Assembly (NCBI RefSeq): GCF_030811115.1
Contig: NZ_JAUSQK010000001.1
Location: forward strand, 248,001 to 312,000
DNA length: 64,000 nt
Direction of reading: 5' to 3'
Origin: Olsenella profusa DSM 13989
GTDB taxonomy: Bacteria > Actinomycetota > Coriobacteriia > Coriobacteriales > Atopobiaceae
Shown here in pieces: positions 42,105 to 48,792 of this stretch (the first letter of the stretch is position 1; each line of letters opens with the position of its first letter). Below the pieces are notes generated by a model. The model did no database searches. It was not told the origin of the DNA and saw nothing but the letters and a program-made list of their open reading frames with translations. The translations under genes were made by a program, and so were the position numbers.

Positions 42105-42754
42105 GAGGCCTCGCCACCCCCCATCATGGTCGTGGTGTCGCTTGCGTCACTGGCGCGGATCATGTTCCGGATCGTCTGCATCGAGAGGTCCGTGGAGGCC
42201 AGCTCGTCGGCACAGCGCTTGAGCTCCGACGTTATGAGGGCGAGGTTGCCGCCCACGTCGTGCTTGTACTTGATCTGATGCTCGAGGGCCGCCCAGGTGT
42301 CCTGTGATATGGTGCGAATCTGGAACTCGGCACAGAGATCCCCCTCCACGCGCACCACCATATGGTAGCTGCGATACCCATTGGGCTTCACGTGGCGGAT
42401 GTAGTCCTTCTCCTGCACCACCTCGATGCCGGGGAGCGCAGCCACGCGGTCACGCATGAGGTAGACGTCATCGAGGAACGTGCAGACCAGGCGGATGCCC
42501 ACGATGTCGTAGACGTTCCGGAGCACGACCTCTCCCGTAGGGGGCATGCCCTTGCGCGCGCACTTCTCCCGGATGCTCTGGACGCTCTTGATCCTGCCCA
42601 GGCAATGCTCGATGGGATCCTCGCCCTGCTCGCGCTCGAGGTTGGCACGCAGCTGCTCGACGCCTGCCAGGAGACGGTCCCTCAGGGCCATGAGGTCGGC
42701 GAGCCTGCCCCCATAGATGGGATCCTCGTTCGCGCCAGCAGTGGCTTCCGTCAT
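42101..42754 (-). CDS. Small alarmone synthetase (RelQ/RelP-like GTP pyrophosphokinase)
   Basis: A 217-residue single-domain (p)ppGpp synthetase. Conserved blocks are the substrate-binding GRIKSVQSIREK, DIVGIRLVCTFLDD, HVKPNGYRSYHMVV and the catalytic EFQIRTISQDTWAALEHQIKYK. There is no hydrolase, TGS or ACT domain, as expected for small alarmone synthetases. ATG follows GGAGGAGA. It leads an operon with a two-component system, joined by a four-base overlap. Confidence 0.9.
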   Translation of the reverse strand: MTEATAGANEDPIYGGRLADLMALRDRLLAGVEQLRANLEREQGEDPIEHCLGRIKSVQSIREKCARKGMPPTGEVVLRNVYDIVGIRLVCTFLDDVYLMRDRVAALPGIEVVQEKDYIRHVKPNGYRSYHMVVRVEGDLCAEFQIRTISQDTWAALEHQIKYKHDVGGNLALITSELKRCADELASTDLSMQTIRNMIRASDASDTTTMMGGGEAS

Positions 42755-42810
42755 GTCGTCGTCTCCTCCAGATGCGCCGGTATCCCTCTAGTCTTGCCCA
42801 AAGTGGCGGC

Positions 42811-42840
42811 ACTCTACACCATCCATGCGTGGGAAGACAA
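42811..42840 (-). promoter_or_regulatory. Candidate promoter of the alarmone synthetase operon
   Basis: Reading the minus strand, -35 TTGTCT (complement of 42835-42840), an 18-base spacer and -10 TAGAGT (complement of 42811-42816), about 57 bases before the start codon. Confidence 0.45.
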
Positions 42841-42875
42841 CAATCGGCATACCCCGACACACAGGAGCTTGCGCC

Positions 42876-43700
42876 TCATGCCAGGGCGTCAAGGGCAAGC
42901 TGGCGCATTCCCACGCCACCCATGGCGTCGTGCGCAAGGATGTTGACGTGCGTGAAGCCGGACGCGATGGCCGCACCGACGGCCACATCAAAGCCCCCGT
43001 CCAAAAGCTCGCGCTGGTGCGCGTCCGAGTTGATGAGGATCTCGCCGCCAAAGCCGTGCAGCGCGCGCAGGAGCTCGCGGCGCGGATAGAGCTCCTCCTT
43101 GCGGCCGCGGTTGTAGGCACCGCAGTTGATCTCAAACGGAACTCCCTGCCTCACCAGGTGCTCCATGGCCTCCAGGGCCGGCGTCAGGTAGCGTGGGTCC
43201 GTCTCGTCAAAGGCGCGCATCTGGTCGTTGAAGCGGGTCACGAGGTCAAAGTGACCCACGAAGCTGCAGTTCGTACGGTCGTGCACCTGTGCCTCGAAGT
43301 CGTAGTACGACCGCACGAGCGCATACCAGTCCCCGTCATAGAACTCGCGGCAGAGCGTCTCGAGCATACCGGGCGTGTTGTCCACGCTCATGGGGACCTC
43401 GGTCTCGACGGGCAGGAAGTGCGTGGAGCCAATGACGTACTCCGCACCGGGACAGCAGGCGGGGTCGTAGGCATTGTCCAGCTCAACGCCCATGAGGATG
43501 TCCAGGCGGTCACCGTAGCGCGCCTTCATGCGGTCCATCTCCGCAACATAGGACGGCCAGTCCATATGGATGTCCGGGTCCATGTGCCCCGAGAAGCCCA
43601 GGTGCTCAAAGCCCAGGTCAAGGGCCTGCCGAACCATCTCCTCGGCGGTGTCGGTACCATCACAGAGCACGGTGTGCGTATGGTAGTTGGCTTTGAGCAT
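42876..43700 (-). CDS. PHP-family histidinol-phosphatase-like phosphoesterase
   Basis: A 274-residue PHP-domain enzyme (HisJ-like). Metal-binding motifs are HTHTVLCDG at the N-terminus, GHMDPDIH, GVELDN, a histidine in GSTHFLP, VGHFD and the final INSDAHQ. Relatives hydrolyse L-histidinol phosphate, but no other his genes are nearby, so another phosphate ester is possible. The start used is ATG at 43700 behind GGGAGAGG; in-frame codons further upstream lie in the gap. Confidence 0.85.
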   Translation of the reverse strand: MLKANYHTHTVLCDGTDTAEEMVRQALDLGFEHLGFSGHMDPDIHMDWPSYVAEMDRMKARYGDRLDILMGVELDNAYDPACCPGAEYVIGSTHFLPVETEVPMSVDNTPGMLETLCREFYDGDWYALVRSYYDFEAQVHDRTNCSFVGHFDLVTRFNDQMRAFDETDPRYLTPALEAMEHLVRQGVPFEINCGAYNRGRKEELYPRRELLRALHGFGGEILINSDAHQRELLDGGFDVAVGAAIASGFTHVNILAHDAMGGVGMRQLALDALA

Positions 43701-43865
43701 GGCCTCTCCCGTCACATAGGGGTCGATACCCAGATGGTACCGTCCAAAGCGTACGTACGGTGCGCCTCGCGTGACGTCTGCCCAGTTGGCATTTGCAAAA
43801 ACGCATCCAACGCACACGTCGAGCGGCGCCCACACCGCACGTGGCGGCGCTCACGACCAACGAGC

Positions 43866-44246
43866 CTACTGCTTCGGCAGCCTCCCCGACTCCTGGGCGC
43901 GCCTGATGGCCATCTCCATGTTGGCAAACATCGGGGCCGTGGAGGCATCGGGCAGCCCCTCGCCCTCGTAGCTGCCGCCAAAGAGGACGCCCAGCATGTC
44001 TGGCAGCGGGCTCCTGTAGCCGGAGTCCTCGGGCACATACCCAATGACGTCATAGCCCGATGCCATCAGGGCCATCGAGACCACGGAGAACTCGACGCCG
44101 AGCCCCTCCGCAATCTCGGGCAGCGCCCTGTCGGCAGGGAGGTCCTCAAAGCCGAGCTCATCAAGAATGCCCTTCAGGCCGGGGTTCTCCCCCACGAGCT
44201 CTCCCACCGGCCGGCTCACGTCCAGCGTCCGTACCTCGTTTGGCAT
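43866..44246 (-). CDS. DUF1858-domain protein
   Basis: A 126-residue cytoplasmic protein. Residues about 5-60 match the DUF1858 fold (TLDVSRPVGELVGENPGLKGILDELGFEDL), a small domain often linked to redox or hybrid-cluster proteins, here without the usual cysteine. The C-terminal half is acidic and unassigned. It ends 165 bases before the PHP gene and starts 21 bases after the aminotransferase stop, so it is likely co-transcribed with the latter. Confidence 0.75.
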   Translation of the reverse strand: MPNEVRTLDVSRPVGELVGENPGLKGILDELGFEDLPADRALPEIAEGLGVEFSVVSMALMASGYDVIGYVPEDSGYRSPLPDMLGVLFGGSYEGEGLPDASTAPMFANMEMAIRRAQESGRLPKQ

Positions 44247-44267
44247 GCCCTCTCCCCTCGTTGCCTA

Positions 44268-45758
44268 CTACTGCCGATAGTACCCCAGAAACTCCTCGAG
44301 CTTGTCCATGGCCTCGTGCAGGGTGTGCTTGCGTGGCAGATAGACGATACGGAAGTAGCCCTGGGTCATCCAATTGAACCCCTTGCCGCCCACGACGAGC
44401 ACGTGCTGGTCCTTGAGCAGGTCAAGGGCAAACTGGTCGTCATCGCTGATATTGAACTTCTTGGGATCGAGTCGGGGGAAGATGTAGAATGCCGCCTTGG
44501 GCCTCATCACCGAGACCCCGTCGATGGCCGACAGTCGTTCGTAGACGTAGTTGCGCTGCTCAAAGACGCGCCCGCCCGGCACGAGGAGCCGCTGGGAGGC
44601 CTGCGTGCCGCCCAGGCAGGTCTGCACCACGGACTGCGCGGGCACGTTGGAGCACAGGCGCATGTTGGACAGCATGTTGATGCCCTCGATGTAGTCCATG
44701 GCCAGGCGCTTGTTGCCCGAGAGGCTCATCCAACCGATGCGGTAGCCCGCGATCATGTGGCTTTTGGAGAGCCCGTTGAACGTCACGCAGAACAGGTCGG
44801 GCGCCAGGCTGGCGATGGAGGTGTGCCGCAGGCCATCCATCACCAGGCGGTCGTAGATCTCGTCCGCGAAGATGACCAACTGGTGCTCGCGTGCGATCTG
44901 GACGATGCCCTCCAGCAGCTCACGCGGATAGAGCGCGCCCGTGGGGTTGTTGGGGTTGATGACGACGATGCCCTTGGTGCGCGGCGTGACCTTGGCACGG
45001 ATGTCATCGAGGTCGGGGCACCAATCCTGCTGCTCGTCGCACAGGTAGTGCACCACATGGCCACCGGCGAGCGTGGCGCAGGCCGTCCACAGCGGGTAGT
45101 CGGGGCTGGGGATGAGGATCTCGTCGCCATCGTCCAGGAAGGCCGACATGGCGAGGTTGATGAGCTCGGAGGCGCCATTGCCGGTGTAGATGTCCTCGAC
45201 GTCCACGTTGGGGATGTCCTTGAGCTGGTCGTACTGCATGATGGCCTTGCGTGCGGAGAAGAGGCCGCGGCTGTCAGAGTAGCCCTCGCACTCGGTGAGC
45301 TGATCCTGCATGTCCTTCACGACCTCGTCGGGCGTACGGAAGCCAAAGGGGGCGGGGTTGCCGATGTTGAGCTTGAGGACGTGCGTGCCCTGGTCCTCCA
45401 TGCGCATGGCCTCGTCGAGCACCGGACCACGCACGTCGTAGAGCACATCGTTAAGCTTGGTGGACTTCTTGAACCTTCTGACGGTCATGGGCAGTTCCTC
45501 CTGGGGTGACAACGCTGAAATTGAACTTTTTTGAGTGGGCTGTGTGCCATCGAGCTGGCTCACGGGAACGTCGAGAAGCGTGGCTAGCATGGCAAGCATG
45601 CCCGCACGGGGCACGGTCTTGCCGCTCAGATACTGGGAGAGCTGACTTTTTCCCAGCTTGCGGCCCTGCTCATGGGCCAGGCGGACAAGGTCGGACTGCT
45701 TGAGACCCCGTTCTCTCAGCGCCGAGGCAAGACGTTCCGCGAAGGTGTCCGCTGCCAT
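44268..45758 (-). CDS. XRE helix-turn-helix domain fused to AlaA-like aminotransferase
   Basis: A 496-residue ORF. Residues 1 to about 70 form an XRE-type helix-turn-helix (FAERLASALRERGLKQSDLVRLA...LSQYLSGKTVPRAGMLAMLATLLDV). From residue 91 a complete 406-residue fold-type I PLP aminotransferase begins (NIGNPAPFGFRTPDEV, NPNNPTGALYP, DEIYDRLVMD, NGLSKSHMIAGYRIGW with the PLP lysine). The closest type is alanine aminotransferase AlaA. The outer ATG at 45758 follows AAGGAGGG. At the domain junction an ATG at 45486-45488 has AGGAGG eight bases upstream, so the enzyme may also be translated alone. The regulator domain probably binds the GTTCAA sites just upstream. Confidence 0.9.
   Translation of the reverse strand: MAADTFAERLASALRERGLKQSDLVRLAHEQGRKLGKSQLSQYLSGKTVPRAGMLAMLATLLDVPVSQLDGTQPTQKSSISALSPQEELPMTVRRFKKSTKLNDVLYDVRGPVLDEAMRMEDQGTHVLKLNIGNPAPFGFRTPDEVVKDMQDQLTECEGYSDSRGLFSARKAIMQYDQLKDIPNVDVEDIYTGNGASELINLAMSAFLDDGDEILIPSPDYPLWTACATLAGGHVVHYLCDEQQDWCPDLDDIRAKVTPRTKGIVVINPNNPTGALYPRELLEGIVQIAREHQLVIFADEIYDRLVMDGLRHTSIASLAPDLFCVTFNGLSKSHMIAGYRIGWMSLSGNKRLAMDYIEGINMLSNMRLCSNVPAQSVVQTCLGGTQASQRLLVPGGRVFEQRNYVYERLSAIDGVSVMRPKAAFYIFPRLDPKKFNISDDDQFALDLLKDQHVLVVGGKGFNWMTQGYFRIVYLPRKHTLHEAMDKLEEFLGYYRQ
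45486..45502 (-). promoter_or_regulatory. Internal Shine-Dalgarno and ATG inside the HTH-aminotransferase ORF
   Basis: AGGAGG (complement of 45497-45502) precedes an in-frame ATG by eight bases. The ATG starts MTVRRFKKSTKLNDVLYDV, the usual N-terminus of free-standing AlaA-like enzymes. Spacing is identical to that in the kinase-dehydrogenase fusion. Confidence 0.6.
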
Positions 45759-45779
45759 ATGCCCTCCTTCGGAAGTTAA

Positions 45780-45864
45780 GTTCAAAACCAGAGTTCAATC
45801 AATTGGACATGATGATACTAGTTCACTTCCTACAGGCTACAGTGAGTTCAATATTTGGTTCAAT
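45780..45864. promoter_or_regulatory. GTTCAA direct-repeat operator cluster
   Basis: GTTCAA occurs at 45780, 45793, 45846 and 45858, with a GTTCAC at 45821, in an AT-rich stretch upstream of the HTH-aminotransferase gene. They form two pairs spaced 13 and 12 bp. Direct pairs of this kind fit XRE-domain binding and autoregulation. Confidence 0.5.
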
Positions 45865-45955
45865 TTATGGATAAGCCGTGGTGACACAGCTGTCAGCATC
45901 GAGACGACCCCGCAAGGATCTGCGTGCCGTCGATGGTACGGGGCCCCTCCCGGCG

Positions 45956-46072
45956 TGTGGGTGCCATATGCTCCGTGTGGGTGCCTTCCTCCCGGATGAC
46001 ACAGTCACGACCTGCAGGTTCGTTGGCCTCTCTCGGGAGATTGGCACCCACATGGCGCGAAAGGCACCCACA
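45956..46072. repeat. Phased GTGGGTGCC repeat array 2 (two forward, two inverted)
   Basis: TGTGGGTGCC starts at 45956 and 45976. The inverted GCACCCACA starts at 46044 and 46064, all at 20-bp steps. The distance between the innermost forward and inverted copies is 68 bp, identical to array 1. The right arm with CGGGAGATTGGCACCCACAT is the same in both. It fills a 364-base gap between a racemase 3' end and the aminotransferase promoter. Confidence 0.8.
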
Positions 46073-46122
46073 CGAGGCGCATCGGGGGCAACGCCGGGGC
46101 ACGATGCGACCCAGGGGCGGGC

Positions 46123-46827
46123 CTAGCCGTGGGTCGCATCTCCCATTACCACATCAACGAGGGCATCAATGTGCAGCTGCAGGACATCGATGGCGGGAAT
46201 GGGCAGCTCGCAGCGATGCGCCAGCATGGGCAGCTCCGTGCAGCCAAGGATGACGGCCTGTGCACCCTCGCCAGCCCCCTGCTCCACGATGGAGCGGAAG
46301 CGTGCCACGCTCTCGTCGCGCACGACGCCATGCTCGAGCTCGTTGGAGATGATGTCCCACAGCCAGGTCCTCTCCTCGGCGTTGGGAGAGACCACGGGCA
46401 CGTGCGAGAGGATGATGGGCTGCTTGAGGAAGGGCTGCTCCATGGTCGCCCTGGTGCCCAGCAGGAGCACCGCACGATAGCCCCGACGAACGATCTCGTC
46501 GCGTATCACGTCCACGATGCTCACGAGCGGAATGGGCGAGCGATCCACAAGTTGCTCGAACACGATGTGTCCCGTTACGCAGCAAAGCGCAGCCACGTCA
46601 CAGCCCGCCGATGCCAGATGTTCGATGCCGCCCATGAAGTAGTCCGTCAGCTCGTCCAGGCGCCTCTCGGCCGCCAGGGGCATGACATCGTAACAACTCA
46701 TGCTTTCGATGGTCAGAGGAGGAAAGTAGTCTCTGCCCACACGCCTGCGGACACCCTGGGTGATACCCAGGTAGTAGTCAATCGTGGATTCGGGACCCAC
46801 GCCTCCGATGAGACCAAGCTTGTGCAT
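46123..46827 (-). CDS. Aspartate/glutamate racemase-family protein
   Basis: A 234-residue cofactor-independent racemase (YgeA type). It has LGLIGGVGPESTIDYY at the N-terminus, the first catalytic-cysteine region DVAALCCVTGHIVFEQL and the second GCTELPML. It probably racemises aspartate, glutamate or a related amino acid for the cell wall or catabolism. ATG at 46827 follows AGGAGGGG. Transcribed alone on the minus strand. Confidence 0.88.
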   Translation of the reverse strand: MHKLGLIGGVGPESTIDYYLGITQGVRRRVGRDYFPPLTIESMSCYDVMPLAAERRLDELTDYFMGGIEHLASAGCDVAALCCVTGHIVFEQLVDRSPIPLVSIVDVIRDEIVRRGYRAVLLLGTRATMEQPFLKQPIILSHVPVVSPNAEERTWLWDIISNELEHGVVRDESVARFRSIVEQGAGEGAQAVILGCTELPMLAHRCELPIPAIDVLQLHIDALVDVVMGDATHG

Positions 46828-46921
46828 ATGCCCCTCCTGTCGCCAGCCGTGGGAACGAGGCCCGTTCCCGTTCGGCCTATCATAGTGGAATGCAACCGGT
46901 GACACTTTGAGAGGGGCACCC

Positions 46922-47752
46922 ATGGACGCAGGCTCGCGGACCGCGCTGGGGCTCTTGGCCGAGATGAACGTGCGGTACCTGGTGCCGGCGTACCAGCGGC
47001 CCTACTCGTGGGACGAGGCCCGTGCCTGCGCTCGCTCGTGGACAACCTGGAACGCCCCGATACGCCGATCCAGGAGACGTCCGCGCGCATCATGGGCAGC
47101 CTGGCGCTCTTCGAGCGCCGTGTCTCCACGCTCCAGGACCTTGGGGCGCTCTGACGGGTCCCCCGGCGCCTGGAGGTGATCTCCATCGAGCTCACGTAGG
47201 ACCGCGACCAGCCACAGCTCATCTTCGAGTCCATGAACTCCACGGGCAAGGGCCTGAGCTGCGCCGACCTCGTGCGCAACTTCGTGCTCATGGACTTCCC
47301 CATCACCGAGCAGCGGGAGGTCCACCACAGCTACTGGCGCCAGCTCGAGGTCGTCCTCGCGCGCGTCAAGCAGTATGGCACCGTCAGGGACGACGTGTTC
47401 GCAGACTTCACGCACTGCTACCTCACCGAGGTGGAGGCACGGCAGGGCTTTGCTGCCATCGACGCCTGCCAGGCACTCAAGGCCCATGCCTGGCAGACGG
47501 GCTACAAGGGGCAGGGGCGCATGCGCTTCTTCTGTCTCGACCTGCGTGACCATGCCAACACCTATGCGTCCGCCCTCCCAGGCGAGCATCACGACGCCGC
47601 AACGCACAGCGTGAAGCGCATCTCCCCGGCCACGGGGACTGGGCAACCTGGAGACGCTCGGAGCCTCGGGCAAGGGCGCGGACGACTGGATGCGCTGGCG
47701 CCGCGGCGCCGGTGGCCCGCTCCTGGACGCCCTGCGCGAGGAGCTGCTGTAG
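46922..47752 (+). pseudogene. Decayed DUF262 (GmrS-like) gene
   Basis: The N-terminal DUF262 hallmark VRYLVPAYQRPYSWDEA is in one frame. The next segment (SLVDNLERPDTPIQETSARIMGSLALFE) is in another and meets TGA and TAG stops near 47150-47200. A third stretch from about 47220 reads FESMNSTGKGLSCADLVRNFVLMDFPI, another DUF262 hallmark, and a further frame change near 47630 precedes the C-terminal LREELL and TAG. At least three lesions and a shortened middle show a dead gene. DUF262 proteins include the GmrSD modified-DNA restriction family. Confidence 0.85.
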
Positions 47753-47760
47753 CGGTGACG

Positions 47761-48288
47761 CTACCCCTCCCCCAACAGGAGCCCGGCCTCCATGAGCTTG
47801 ACTGCCTCGACAGAGCTCACCGCACGCACGGGTGACGCCTTGAGCAGACGGGTGTCATTGGTCACCAGATAGCTGGCGCCCGCACGAACGGCAGCACACA
47901 CGACCAGGGAATCCTCAAAGTCACCAATCACATCCTGATACTTCGCTGCGAGCCAGAGGTCGGACTCATCACAGCCTACCGCCGTTGCCACCGAACGCAT
48001 TCTGTCCACACAGGACCATGCCAAACGGTAGACGTGGCTCGCCTCGTCTTCGGTGAGCCCCCCATGCTCCCTGAGGCGTTGTTTGGTACTTCGCTCGCAC
48101 AGGTAGAAGACGTCCTTTACGGCATGGACGGGGTAGAGTAGCTTGCAGTCGTGCTGTCGGGCACGTCGGATAAGCGTTCTTGCGCCCTCTGTTTGCATGC
48201 GCCAAGGTAGCAGTGCGTCCAGCCATACATTTGTGTCCACGAGCAACGAGGGTGTGCCCACAGAGCCCTCGAACGCAGGGATGCTCAT
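47761..48288 (-). CDS. PIN-domain toxin
   Basis: A 175-residue PIN nuclease. Acidic catalytic residues are visible in LLVDTNVWLD (Asp18), the central segment around TEDEASHV, DFEDSLVVCAA and VTNDTRLL. It likely cleaves RNA and is neutralised by the upstream RelB-like antitoxin, whose stop overlaps its ATG by four bases. Confidence 0.88.
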   Translation of the reverse strand: MSIPAFEGSVGTPSLLVDTNVWLDALLPWRMQTEGARTLIRRARQHDCKLLYPVHAVKDVFYLCERSTKQRLREHGGLTEDEASHVYRLAWSCVDRMRSVATAVGCDESDLWLAAKYQDVIGDFEDSLVVCAAVRAGASYLVTNDTRLLKASPVRAVSSVEAVKLMEAGLLLGEG

Positions 48289-48641
48289 GCCAGCCCCTGT
48301 GCCGCATAGCGCTCGAAGAGGTCATCTGCAACGGCGGCATCGTCATCGACAGGGGTGACGTCTGTGCCGAGCTCGATATGTGGCCTCAACTGCTCAAGAC
48401 CGTCAGAAATTATCGAGAACATACTGTCGAGCTCGGCATCCACGGACTCTGAGCTCTCCCCGCGCACAGGATCACATAGGATGTGCTGCAACGCAGCCAG
48501 GCTCTCTCCCCTCTCTGCAGCGCGACCCCACAGCAAGCGCACGGCCACAGAGGGGCTCAGCCCAATCTGCGAGAGGGCAGCATCCCCACGCTCCTTGAGA
48601 CTTCGGTCAAGACGCACGTTTATCTGTGCTGTCGCAGTCAT
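48285..48641 (-). CDS. RelB/DinJ-like ribbon-helix-helix antitoxin
   Basis: A 118-residue protein whose N-terminus (AQINVRLDRSLKERGDAALSQIGLSPSVAVRLLW) is a RelB/DinJ-type ribbon-helix-helix DNA-binding fold. The acidic C-terminal tail would wrap the PIN toxin. The start used is ATG at 48641, which has AAGGAG upstream. It overlaps the toxin gene in the standard antitoxin-toxin order. Confidence 0.85.
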   Translation of the reverse strand: MTATAQINVRLDRSLKERGDAALSQIGLSPSVAVRLLWGRAAERGESLAALQHILCDPVRGESSESVDAELDSMFSIISDGLEQLRPHIELGTDVTPVDDDAAVADDLFERYAAQGLA

Positions 48642-48652
48642 GATCGTCTCCT

Positions 48653-48676
48653 TTGCTTTACTGTAAAGCAATTATA
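48653..48676 (-). promoter_or_regulatory. Toxin-antitoxin operator and -10 box
   Basis: A perfect palindrome TTGCTTTACtGTAAAGCAA (9-1-9) at 48653-48671 abuts a TATAAT -10 box (complement of 48671-48676). Antitoxin binding here would block transcription. Confidence 0.65.
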
Positions 48677-48792
48677 GCGCACAGCATGAGCTGAAGGCTC
48701 CCTGCCGTCGACCTGTCGGGAAACGGTTACGGAAGTACGTCGATGTCCCTAGTTGGCATATGGCCAGCCATTGCGCTTTTATGAGCGGTAGC

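Noticed and set aside
43701-43865. Extension of the PHP phosphatase to a start near 43835
   Set aside because: The extra N-terminal residues do not resemble the family, which begins at the HxH strand. The ATG at 43700 has a GGGAGAGG site.
42825-45509. Plus-strand open frame of about 894 codons
   Set aside because: It spans three well-supported minus-strand genes (PHP phosphatase, DUF1858 protein, aminotransferase). Composition is low-complexity His/Arg/Val/Gly, so it is an antisense shadow.
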